DNA of 11,562 nucleotides from Acidilobaceae archaeon (GTDB taxonomy: Archaea; Thermoproteota; Thermoprotei_A; Sulfolobales; Acidilobaceae), in assembly GCA_027057815.1 (NCBI GenBank), contig JALURD010000136.1:1-11562 (forward strand). The letters run 5' to 3'. The notes below the pieces were generated by a model that was not told the origin of the DNA, made no database searches, and saw only the letters and a list, made by a program, of their open reading frames with translations. Of the stretch, positions 6,081 through 11,562 are shown piece after piece. The position numbers and the translations under genes were made by a program. Numbering within the stretch: position 1 is the first letter of the stretch; each line of letters opens with the position of its first letter.

Positions 6081-7022
6081 GTGCCCGTGAGGCTCAAGGA
6101 TCTGCCGAGGAAGAGGTATGGTATGCCCGGGAACGCGGCGTGCCCGGGCTGCCCTGAGACCATGGGGTTGAGGTACGTCAAGATGGCTCTGGGTGACGAT
6201 GTGGTCCTAGTCATACCGGCAGGCTGTAGCAGCGTTATACAAGGGATCGCCCCCAAGAGCGGCATAAACTTCCCGATACTCAACATCGTCTTCGCCGCTG
6301 GCGCCGCAGCGGCAGCGGGCATGAAGGCGGCATTCGAGGCCCTCGGCAGGGGGGACGTTAAGGTAGTAGTCTGGGCTGGCGACGGTGGAACGGGGGACAT
6401 AGGCTTCCAAGCACTCAGCGGCGCGGCGGAGAGGAACGACGACATACTGTATATTTGCGTCGACAACGAGGCGTATATGAACACGGGGATACAGAGGAGC
6501 AGTCTCACACCACCCGGCGCCTGGACGACGACAACGTGGACTGGCAAGAGGGAGCCGAAGAAGAATGTGCCCCTGATAATGATAGCTCACGACGTCCCCT
6601 ACGTTGCCACGGCGAGCGTCGGGTACCCACAGGACTTCATAGAGAAGCTGAGGACAGCAGCCAAGATAAGGGGTTTCAAGTACATACACCTACACGCACC
6701 CTGCCCCATAGGCTGGAGGTTCGACCCCGGCCTCACCCCCAAGATAGCCCAGCTGGCAGTACAGACAGGCCTATGGCCCCTCTACGAGTACAACCAGGGT
6801 AAGTTCAGGGTGAGCCCATTCAGCAGGATGTACAGGAGGCCCGAGAAGAGGGTGCCAGTAATAGAGTACCTCAAGCTGCAGGGCAGGTTCCGGGCAGCCC
6901 TCAAGAACCCCGAACTCGTCAAGATGATTGAAGCCGAAGTAGAGAGGATGTGGCGCTGGATAGACGCCCTCGAGAAGAGCCTCAACCCCGCAGAGGAAGC
7001 CAGGAGGATAACGGGGACCTAG
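6081..7022 (+). CDS. porB: 2-oxoacid:ferredoxin oxidoreductase, beta subunit (TPP and [4Fe-4S] binding)
   Basis: Binds TPP diphosphate/Mg2+ and the proximal [4Fe-4S] cluster of the complex. The TPP motif runs from Gly100-Asp101-Gly102 (GDGGTGDIGF) to Asn129 (VDNEAYMNTG). Cys21 and Cys24 (CPGCPE), Cys49 (PAGCSS) and Cys208 (HAPCPIGW) match the four cluster ligands known for PorB. The length of 313 residues is typical. The GTG start at 6081 follows GGTGAG with tight 3-nt spacing, downstream of porA with a short gap, so translation is probably coupled. It closes the four-gene operon. The next gene, an MFS transporter, is 89 bp away and has its own AT-rich element. Confidence 0.93.
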   Translation: MPVRLKDLPRKRYGMPGNAACPGCPETMGLRYVKMALGDDVVLVIPAGCSSVIQGIAPKSGINFPILNIVFAAGAAAAAGMKAAFEALGRGDVKVVVWAGDGGTGDIGFQALSGAAERNDDILYICVDNEAYMNTGIQRSSLTPPGAWTTTTWTGKREPKKNVPLIMIAHDVPYVATASVGYPQDFIEKLRTAAKIRGFKYIHLHAPCPIGWRFDPGLTPKIAQLAVQTGLWPLYEYNQGKFRVSPFSRMYRRPEKRVPVIEYLKLQGRFRAALKNPELVKMIEAEVERMWRWIDALEKSLNPAEEARRITGT

Positions 7023-7078
7023 CCCTCAGAGGGATCCCCGCGGCCGCCCCATCTTCACCTGGTTTTGTCCATGCCCAA

Positions 7079-7086
7079 CAATTAAT
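7079..7086 (+). promoter_or_regulatory. Candidate box A for the MFS transporter gene
   Basis: CAATTAAT, the AT-rich peak of the por-MFS spacer, is centred about 29 bp before TTG 7112, as expected for a leaderless message. Two GGGATCCC octamers (7031, 7095) flank it, one between box A and start. Confidence 0.35.
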
Positions 7087-7111
7087 GCCCTAGAGGGATC
7101 CCCCGAGGCTC

Positions 7112-8308
7112 TTGCTGGGTAGCGGAGTAGTGAGGATCCCGGGGCAATTGGCGCTACTCTATGCTGGAGTGTTGACCGCTGGGCTTGCGGATGGGTTGTC
7201 TAGGGTAGCGCTGGCCAAGTATCTTAGGGACGACCTGGGCGCTTCGATCCTAGCGGTCTCCAGCCTGACGACCTGGTACATGGCAGCCAGGGCGGGGGCT
7301 AGCCTAGCAAGCGGGGTGGCAGCGTACTCCTCCAGGCGGGCCTGGCTGGCCCTCGTGAGTCTCCCCCTACCGCTTATAGGACTTGCCGCCTGGCTCTCCT
7401 CGGCTACCACTAGCATACCATTGATTATGGTGCTCAACGCTGCGTGGGGCTTCCTCGCGGGCCTCGTGTGGCCTCAGGCTCAAGCGATGGCCTCGCTAGC
7501 TTCGAGGGGGTGGAGCGGGGCCTCGATGTCCATCTACTTCACCCTCGGGGGACTCGGGATAGCGGCGGGCCAGTACCTCTACGGCTGGATCCCCGGGGGG
7601 AACGCCAACGCCCTCAGGGCCTCTGGAGCGGTCTACGCCGCATCTGGGGTCCTCCTAGCCATGGCAGCCCTAGGGTTCCCATACGAGGCCGGGGTCACCC
7701 AGGGATCCCTGGGCGGCCTCCGCGGGCTCCGGATAGACCGCCTCTCAGCATGGGTGCTACTTGCAGCCTTCTCCGCTGGCTTTGGTGGAGGAGTGCTGAG
7801 GGAGTTCCTCTACGTATACCTCGGGGAGGCGTACGGGATGACTCGTGGAGAGCTCGGCTCCTTCCTCGCGGCCGCGGGGATCCTAGCCTTAGTTGTGAGC
7901 ATTGCAGTCGGGCCGGCTGCGGATAGAATTGGAACGGGCTCGGTGCTTGCCGCGGTACTGGTTGCTGGCATCGTGGGCTACTTGATGCTCTCGATGGAGA
8001 CAGGCGTGGCGGCAGCACTCGTAGGCCTTGCCCTGGCACAGACCTCAGTCAGGAGTAGCATGCCGCTAACCAGGAACGCCGCGGCCTTCCGTAGCGACAT
8101 AGCGGTTGCACTCGTGGGCGCGTCTAACACGCTCTCAAGCCTCGGAATGATGACAGGACCCATGGTCGGCGCGAGGCTCTACGAGTCCCTCCAGGGCAGG
8201 AAGCTCGCAGGGATCCTCCCCGGCGAGGGATCCCCCTTCCTAGCCTCAGCCCTAATGCTCATGTTAACCCTGGCACTTTACGCGCTAGCCCGGAAGCCCA
8301 AGTCCTAA
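7112..8308 (+). CDS. Major facilitator superfamily transporter
   Basis: A 398-residue, strongly hydrophobic protein with about 12 predicted membrane helices in two halves and a more polar stretch near residues 190-208 (EAGVTQGSLGGLRGLRIDRL) between them, as in MFS permeases. The first cytoplasmic loop region has LSRVALAKYLRDDLGAS. The start of the second half has GFGGGVLREFLYVYLGEAYG, followed by GPAADRIGTGS, the motif-A-like loop after helix 8. This is the plasma-membrane secondary transporter fold. Substrate and direction are not evident, and drug or metabolite export is only a guess. TTG 7112 agrees with a box A 29 bp upstream, and GTG 7130 is an alternative. GGGATCCC occurs at 7702 and 8227, the first within a 16-bp palindrome (7698-7713). 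Confidence 0.85.
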   Translation: MLGSGVVRIPGQLALLYAGVLTAGLADGLSRVALAKYLRDDLGASILAVSSLTTWYMAARAGASLASGVAAYSSRRAWLALVSLPLPLIGLAAWLSSATTSIPLIMVLNAAWGFLAGLVWPQAQAMASLASRGWSGASMSIYFTLGGLGIAAGQYLYGWIPGGNANALRASGAVYAASGVLLAMAALGFPYEAGVTQGSLGGLRGLRIDRLSAWVLLAAFSAGFGGGVLREFLYVYLGEAYGMTRGELGSFLAAAGILALVVSIAVGPAADRIGTGSVLAAVLVAGIVGYLMLSMETGVAAALVGLALAQTSVRSSMPLTRNAAAFRSDIAVALVGASNTLSSLGMMTGPMVGARLYESLQGRKLAGILPGEGSPFLASALMLMLTLALYALARKPKS

Positions 8309-8342
8309 CCGATGCAATGCCGTAGAATGTTTCATATTTTAC

Positions 8343-8540
8343 TTGATCTTGATGTGCTTGTATATTACTTCTAGGACTGAATATGATGGAAGTGAAAATT
8401 GTGTTACTGTTAGCTGGGCTAGGAGGCTTCTCGGAGTCTCCTACATCACGTTGTGGAGGTGGATTATGGAGGGGTGGGTTCGCGTGGTTAGGGGCCTGAG
8501 TTGCCGGTGGCTGGTACCTCTCAGCGGGATTGGGCGTTGA
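8343..8540 (+). CDS. Short HTH protein, likely remnant of an IS607-type recombinase (MerR/excisionase-like HTH)
   Basis: The 65-codon frame contains VSWARRLLGVSYITLWRWIM followed by EGWVRVVRG and RWLVPLSGI. This is the pattern of the excisionase/MerR-type HTH at the N-terminus of IS607 serine recombinases (LLGVS-x-x-T-L-x-R-W-x-x-x-G, then a basic wing and VP-x-S-x-I). In that family a resolvase domain with a catalytic serine follows. Here a TGA comes right after the HTH and no recombinase domain is visible downstream. The N-terminal residues (TTG start) do not look conserved, and two TATA-like stretches (8334-8341, 8360-8368) lie so that transcripts would miss this start. It is AT-richer at the 5' end than its neighbours. 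I infer a decayed insertion-sequence fragment, but an intact small regulator is possible. No tnpB partner or terminal repeats seen. Confidence 0.5.
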   Translation: MILMCLYITSRTEYDGSENCVTVSWARRLLGVSYITLWRWIMEGWVRVVRGLSCRWLVPLSGIGR

Positions 8541-8578
8541 GAGGCAAGTGTTGAAGAGGCGCCATGAGCAGTCGTGTG

Positions 8579-9418
8579 CTATGCTTCCCTTAGGCCCCGG
8601 GAGGCGAGTGTGTAGCCTATGGCTAGGAGCGCAGCTGTGAGGCCAACGAGGTAGGCTAGGCTTAGGGTGGGGTCCTCGAGGGTCTTTCCTATTAGGTAGT
8701 AGCGTATTAGGTCGGCGGCGTGCGATATCGGGTTTACCCCGGCTATGGCTTGGAGCCAGCTGGGCATCTGCTCCCTCGGGAAGAGGGCGCTTGAGCTGAA
8801 CATTAGGGGGAGGTTCACTAGGTTGGCCACTGCGAATAGGACCTCCTGGTTGTAGACGTTGAAGGCGAGGCCCGTGAATATGGAGGAGAGGCCGAGGCTC
8901 AGGAGGGCTATCACGAGCCAGGCCGCCGCGAGGTCCAGCGGGCCAAGGCCGGGCTTGAACCTGGCCCCCATACCATACGCTATGGCTAGGAGTATGGCTG
9001 AGAGCACGGTGATCCTGAATAGAGTGCCCAGCACCTTGGCTATGAATATGCTGAACCTGGGGATGGGGGCTGCGAGGAGCCTGGTCATGTACCCTATCCT
9101 CCTGTCGAACACCACTCCCACCGCGCCGAACATGCTCTGGAAGAGGGCGAACACGGCCAGCATGCCTGTGGCTACGTAGGTGAAGTAGTCCGTAGTGCCG
9201 AAGACCCTCTCGACAGCCCTGAGCATAGCCTCCCTGATCGCGGCGGCAAGCCTGGGGTCGACGCCAGCCCCAGCGGCATTCAGGAGGTTAATTATGTTGA
9301 AGCTCTTCCCGAAGAGTGCTATCCAGAATATCGGGGTTACAATGCTTATCACGAGCACCGGCCTCCTGCCGACCCACTTGAGCACCTCCCTCCGGAGGAG
9401 GACGAGCGTAGCCCCCAT
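8579..9418 (-). CDS. ABC-2 type transporter permease (DrrB/NodJ-like)
   Basis: Membrane subunit of an ABC exporter, 279 residues, the usual size of single-domain ABC-2 permeases. By eye there are six hydrophobic segments: about 20-40 (VLVISIVTPIFWIALF), 93-118, 148-172, 178-205, 210-230 and 252-272. A cytoplasmic loop contains DRRIGYMTRLLAAPIPR, which matches the conserved coupling region of the family (family knowledge). A soluble loop of about 45 residues lies between the first two segments. The ATG at 9418 sits 7 nt after a perfect GGAGGTGA, which overlaps the stop of the ATPase gene, so the two are cotranslated. The exported substrate is unknown: relatives handle drugs, polysaccharides or lipids. 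It converges with the small HTH frame 38 bp downstream. Confidence 0.88.
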   Translation of the reverse strand: MGATLVLLRREVLKWVGRRPVLVISIVTPIFWIALFGKSFNIINLLNAAGAGVDPRLAAAIREAMLRAVERVFGTTDYFTYVATGMLAVFALFQSMFGAVGVVFDRRIGYMTRLLAAPIPRFSIFIAKVLGTLFRITVLSAILLAIAYGMGARFKPGLGPLDLAAAWLVIALLSLGLSSIFTGLAFNVYNQEVLFAVANLVNLPLMFSSSALFPREQMPSWLQAIAGVNPISHAADLIRYYLIGKTLEDPTLSLAYLVGLTAALLAIGYTLASRGLREA

Positions 9419-9425
9419 GCCCGGC

Positions 9426-9433
9426 TCACCTCC
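9426..9433 (-). promoter_or_regulatory. Shine-Dalgarno overlapping the ATPase stop
   Basis: On the minus strand GGAGGTGA is fully complementary to the archaeal 16S rRNA tail. Its last three bases are the TGA stop of the ATPase gene, which links termination of one gene to initiation of the permease 7 nt later. Confidence 0.8.
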
Positions 9434-10418
9434 TAATACTCCTCAGCATCCTCCTAAACCTGAAGGTATCGACTGCTTCCTCACCGCCAGCCAACCTCTC
9501 GCCAGTCAGGCGTATGAAGACCTCCTCTAGTGTAGGCTTAGCTATACTCATGGATTTGACCTTGAAGCCATTAACGGCTCTAGCTATCGCGGGTAGCACC
9601 TCTTCAGCCCTCTCGACTGGGACAGACACAACTCCACCCGCAAGGCTCGCCTTGAACCCAGCGGACTGTAGAGCCTTCACTATAGCTTGCACGTCAGCGG
9701 GATCCACAGGTTCGATGTAAACGGTGTCGCCCTGGATCCTTGACTTGAGCTCCTCCGGCGATCCCACGGCTACAATCCTGCCCCTATGCATTATAGCCAC
9801 TCTATCCGAGAGCTTTTCAGCCTCCTCCATGTAGTGGGTAGTCAGTAATATAGTGACTCCCTTCCTCTTCAGCTCCTCAATGTGCCTCCAGAGGCTCCTC
9901 CGGGACTGCACGTCTAGGCCCAAAGTGGGCTCGTCGAGGAAGAGCACGCTGGGCTCGTGGACAAGGCTCATGGCTATCTCAAGCCTCCTCCTCATCCCAC
10001 CGCTATACGTGGCCACCCTTCTGTGCGCGGCGTCGAGGAGGCCGAACTCCTCCAGGAGCTCCCGAGTCCTCCTACGCGCCTCCACACCGCTCAAGCCGTA
10101 GAGGCGGGCCTGTATGTACACGTTCTCCCAGCCAGTCATCTCGTCGTCAGCGGTTAGATCCTGGGGGACTAGGCCAATGACCCTCCTAACCCTTCCGGGG
10201 TCCCTCACCACGCTATAGCCCTCAACTAGGGCATCCCCGCTCGTCGGCTTCAGGAGAGTGCTTAGCATCTTTATGGTAGTAGTCTTTCCCGCACCGTTGG
10301 GGCCTAGGAGGGAGAATAGCTCGCCCCTCCCCACTTTGAAGGATACGCCGTCGACAGCCCTGACCCTGCCCATGTAGATCTTGGTTAGATTCATAGCCTC
10401 TATGGCATAGCCCGGCAT
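9426..10418 (-). CDS. ABC transporter ATP-binding protein (DrrA/CcmA-type)
   Basis: ATP-hydrolysing subunit that powers the adjoining permease. 330 residues. Walker A GPNGAGKTT (39-47), Q-loop Gln86 (VPQDL), signature YSGGMRRRLE (138-147), Walker B VLFLDEPT (158-165), D-loop LGLD (166-169) and H-loop His195 (TTHYMEEAE) are all present, so it should be active. The DrrA-like C-terminal extension (about 240-310) includes PTLEEVFIRLTGE, typical for the daunorubicin-resistance subfamily and its prokaryotic exporter relatives. A terminal Arg-rich tail (FRFRRMLRSIRR) follows. The start ATG 10418 is not preceded by a good SD but has an AT-rich box A at 10455-10462, giving a very short leader. Met9 is an alternative. 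Divergent from vapB across 122 bp. Confidence 0.93.
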   Translation of the reverse strand: MPGYAIEAMNLTKIYMGRVRAVDGVSFKVGRGELFSLLGPNGAGKTTTIKMLSTLLKPTSGDALVEGYSVVRDPGRVRRVIGLVPQDLTADDEMTGWENVYIQARLYGLSGVEARRRTRELLEEFGLLDAAHRRVATYSGGMRRRLEIAMSLVHEPSVLFLDEPTLGLDVQSRRSLWRHIEELKRKGVTILLTTHYMEEAEKLSDRVAIMHRGRIVAVGSPEELKSRIQGDTVYIEPVDPADVQAIVKALQSAGFKASLAGGVVSVPVERAEEVLPAIARAVNGFKVKSMSIAKPTLEEVFIRLTGERLAGGEEAVDTFRFRRMLRSIRR

Positions 10419-10454
10419 ATATCGGCCCTAGACACATCCAACCTCCTGAGTGGG

Positions 10455-10462
10455 TAAAATTG
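10455..10462 (-). promoter_or_regulatory. Candidate box A of the ABC exporter operon
   Basis: Minus strand CAATTTTA, centred about 40 bp before ATG 10418, predicting a start near 10431. It is directly adjacent to an inverted repeat at 10466-10486 that would overlap the BRE region. Confidence 0.4.
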
Positions 10463-10465
10463 TTT

Positions 10466-10486
10466 CCACCTAAACCTGTTGGGTGG
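10466..10486. promoter_or_regulatory. Inverted repeat next to the ABC operon box A, possible operator
   Basis: CCACCTAA (10466-10473) and TTGGGTGG (10479-10486) match at 7 of 8 complementary positions around ACCTG. Located just upstream of the ABC box A in the divergent ABC/vapB spacer, it could bind a repressor or simply contain a BRE. No regulator gene is adjacent. Confidence 0.35.
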
Positions 10487-10505
10487 CAACCCGAAGCTAT
10501 GAAGA

Positions 10506-10513
10506 TTTAAAAA
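10506..10513 (+). promoter_or_regulatory. vapB: Box A (TATA) of vapBC
   Basis: TTTAAAAA, the strongest AT tract of the spacer, is centred about 31 bp before the vapB GTG, giving a leaderless or nearly leaderless mRNA. Confidence 0.6.
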
Positions 10514-10529
10514 ATACGTATCCACGTAT
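10514..10529. promoter_or_regulatory. Inverted repeat between TATA and vapB start, likely VapB/VapBC operator
   Basis: ATACGT (10514-10519) and ACGTAT (10524-10529) are perfect complements around ATCC. The site touches the box A and covers the expected initiation region, so binding by the ribbon-helix-helix antitoxin would block transcription. This is the usual autoregulation of VapBC operons (inference). Confidence 0.55.
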
Positions 10530-10540
10530 GGGAGTATGCT

Positions 10541-10831
10541 GTGGGCAAAAGGAAGCTCATACTAAGCGTGAGGGACTACTTGATCGAGGAAGCCAAGCTC
10601 TATGCCCGCGAAGCTGGTAGAAGCCTAAGCGACTTAGTTGAGGAGTACTTTGAGTATCTAGCATCCAATAGATGGGCAGAGGCTCTTGCAAGGGAGCTGG
10701 AGCTCGGCGAACTAGAGCCGACTAGCGGGGATGAAATACCCAAGTCGAGACCGAAGGGATGGGATGCCGCTAAGGTCTTGAGGGAGGTAAGAGGAGGTAG
10801 ACTGGAGGCGATAATGGGTGGCGATGAATGA
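10541..10831 (+). CDS. vapB: VapB-type antitoxin, ribbon-helix-helix family
   Basis: 96 residues. The N-terminal 45 form a ribbon-helix-helix: strand KRKLILSVRDYL, then helices EEAKLYAREAGR and SLSDLVEEYFEYL, as in archaeal VapB/CopG antitoxins that dimerise to bind operator DNA. The C-terminal half is charged, with the WDAAKVLREVRGGRL-type segment that would wrap the toxin. The GTG start at 10541 lies close behind the TATA element and an inverted repeat, fitting an autoregulated leaderless transcript. The stop TGA at 10829-10831 overlaps the vapC ATG at 10824 by 8 nt, the normal toxin-antitoxin coupling. Its partner toxin carries a frame break, so the antitoxin may be free of its toxin or act on another one. 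Confidence 0.85.
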   Translation: MGKRKLILSVRDYLIEEAKLYAREAGRSLSDLVEEYFEYLASNRWAEALARELELGELEPTSGDEIPKSRPKGWDAAKVLREVRGGRLEAIMGGDE

Positions 10832-11269
10832 AGAAGTCTACTACCTAGATACGAGTGCTCTATTAAGAGGTACGTGGCGGAACCTGGTAGTGACGTAGTA
10901 GACGAGATCTTCGCAAGGTGTTATAGAGGCCTAAGTAAGCTTTCGTTCTCGCACTGGAATATAGCTGAGGCCGCCGTGGTCTTTGATAAATACGAGAAGA
11001 GGCTTGGGTTGAATGCCAGAAGCCTCCCGTTGAACCTCTTAAGAGAGGTGAAGACGCTAGCTCGCCTCCGTAGGTTGATATTGGTCGATGTAAGCCCTAA
11101 AGTTTTGAGGCAAGCAGTAAGGCTAGTCTTGAAGCATCACATTTACATGGCAGACGCTCTGCAGCTGATGCCAGCTGCTAAGGTGGGCAGTAATGTAATA
11201 GTTACTGGAGATAAGTACTTAGCTAGAATTGCTGGCCTAGAGAACTTCAAGGTTGTCTTTGTGGGATAA
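10824..11269 (+). pseudogene. vapC: VapC-type PIN-domain toxin with a frame break after codon 13
   Basis: PIN ribonuclease toxin, usually cleaving tRNA or rRNA. The gene starts at ATG 10824 inside vapB and reads MNEEVYYLDTSAL, the first acidic PIN motif (Asp9). It then continues in another frame as IKRYVAEPGSDVVDEIF, exactly where VapC has LxKRYxxEPGS. The first frame stops at 10896-10898. The second frame is open to 11269 with the other PIN acids in HWNIAEA, YMADALQ and VTGDKYL, and a C-terminal KVVFVG. One missing base near 10860-10862 explains it. Either it is a real inactivating deletion, a sequencing error, or a -1 ribosomal slip. An internal GTG at 10874 would give a 131-residue protein lacking the first catalytic Asp, which should be inactive. 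Apart from the break, all parts of a VapC are present. Confidence 0.8.
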
Positions 11270-11316
11270 AGTTGTGGACTCAGCTCTTTCTCCGGTTCCT
11301 CTTAGTCCGGGCCGTG

Positions 11317-11321
11317 TTTTT
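11317..11321 (+). terminator. Possible T-tract terminator after vapBC
   Basis: A TTTTT run about 50 bp after the vapC stop, preceded by a pyrimidine-rich and then GC-rich segment. Archaeal RNA polymerase can stop at such T-tracts. It is the only plausible one between vapC and the next gene, and weak. Confidence 0.25.
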
Positions 11322-11339
11322 GATTAGGTATTCTCGCCA

Positions 11340-11562
11340 GTGTACCTGCAGGAGGAAATTGGCGAGTTGACGTTGGGGCCTCGTAAGTGGGAGAGGGCTA
11401 GCGCGCTTATCAGGGGCAGTGGGGGGCTCGAGGTAGTCGAGGTCCCGCTCTACAGAACTAAGAGGGGTAGGATAGTCAAGACTCTACTGAGTAGCGCCTG
11501 CAGAATGGACTGCCTGTACTGCCCGTTCTCGAGGCACTGCAGGGTTCCTCGGGAGGCTTGGA
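11340..11562 (+). CDS. Radical SAM protein, N-terminal fragment cut by the window edge (HhH/COG4277-like possible)
   Basis: An open frame from GTG 11340 to the window end contains KTLLSSACRMDCLYCPFSRH followed by CRVPREAW. The Cys-x3-Cys-x2-Cys binds the [4Fe-4S] cluster that cleaves S-adenosylmethionine to a radical in radical SAM enzymes, here at about residues 54-61. A further Cys follows six residues later. The context, LL-x-x-AC-x-x-DC-x-YCP preceded by a short Val-rich strand, resembles the radical SAM proteins with a C-terminal helix-hairpin-helix of COG4277, but the rest of the protein is outside the window and the substrate cannot be told. The start is uncertain: TTG 11367 has GGAGG 11 nt upstream and would be 9 codons shorter. 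Not obviously linked to the upstream vapBC. Confidence 0.75.
   Translation, partial: MYLQEEIGELTLGPRKWERASALIRGSGGLEVVEVPLYRTKRGRIVKTLLSSACRMDCLYCPFSRHCRVPREAW

Larger units (their letters stand above)
365..8234. repeat. Dispersed palindromic octamer GGGATCCC, 15 copies
   Basis: Hand count gives start positions 365, 444, 1094, 1640, 1689, 2496, 2811, 2861, 3053, 3287, 3555, 7031, 7095, 7702 and 8227. Eight more sites differ by one flank (AGGATCCC/GGGATCCT), and GGATCC occurs about 28 times in total. In genes the octamer is read in all three phases (G-I-P, G-D-P or G-S), and four copies are outside predicted genes, so the pressure acts on DNA rather than protein. None occurs at 3563-7030 or after 8234. 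Confidence 0.85.

Noticed and set aside
5879..6547. 222-codon minus-strand frame across porA/porB
   Set aside because: Shadow of two well-supported subunits. Proline/serine-rich composition and no known domain.
8392..8493. 33-codon frame beginning MKIVLLLAGLGG, in phase with a second TATA-like element
   Set aside because: Short, loses its hydrophobic character after 12 residues, and overlaps the better-supported HTH frame.

Overview
The window looks like chromosomal DNA of a hyperthermophilic crenarchaeon, most likely of the Desulfurococcales/Pyrodictiaceae type. The evidence is GC-rich DNA, arginine as AGG and isoleucine as ATA, frequent GTG and TTG starts, TTTAAA-like box A elements 28-31 bp before leaderless starts, GGTG/GGAGGTGA ribosome-binding sites, and archaeal gene families (archaeal-type phosphoglycerate mutase, TiaS, four-subunit 2-oxoacid:ferredoxin oxidoreductase, VapBC). 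The species is not identified.

Layout. On the minus strand at the left edge are the first codons of a probable GTP-type PEP carboxykinase (1-164) and, upstream of it, apgM (303-1574). Both serve lower glycolysis/gluconeogenesis. A spacer with a perfect 28-bp palindrome follows. On the plus strand come a stand-alone RAM (Lrp/AsnC effector) protein (1847-2089) and tiaS (2291-3646), which modifies the CAU anticodon of tRNA-Ile2. A roughly 300-bp spacer bounded by two copies of a 30-bp direct repeat precedes the porG-porD-porA-porB cluster (3950-7022), which oxidises pyruvate or a branched-chain 2-oxoacid to acyl-CoA with ferredoxin as acceptor. An MFS transporter (7112-8308) and a short IS607/MerR-like HTH reading frame (8343-8540) follow. 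On the minus strand a coupled ABC-2 exporter (ATPase 9426-10418, permease 8579-9418) is divergent from a vapBC toxin-antitoxin pair (10541-11269) whose toxin gene carries a frame break. The right edge cuts a radical-SAM gene (from about 11340).

How the genes work together. PEPCK, ApgM and the 2-oxoacid oxidoreductase meet at the PEP/pyruvate/acetyl-CoA junction of central metabolism. The rest is unrelated housekeeping (tRNA modification) and accessory material (transporters, toxin-antitoxin, HTH fragment).

Most unusual signal. The palindrome GGGATCCC occurs 15 times by my hand count, about 45-fold above a composition-based expectation of roughly 0.3. It is read in all three codon phases and also in spacers, but is absent from the por operon and from everything right of 8234. 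It resembles the cyanobacterial HIP1 phenomenon. No complete new defence or enzymatic system was recognised.
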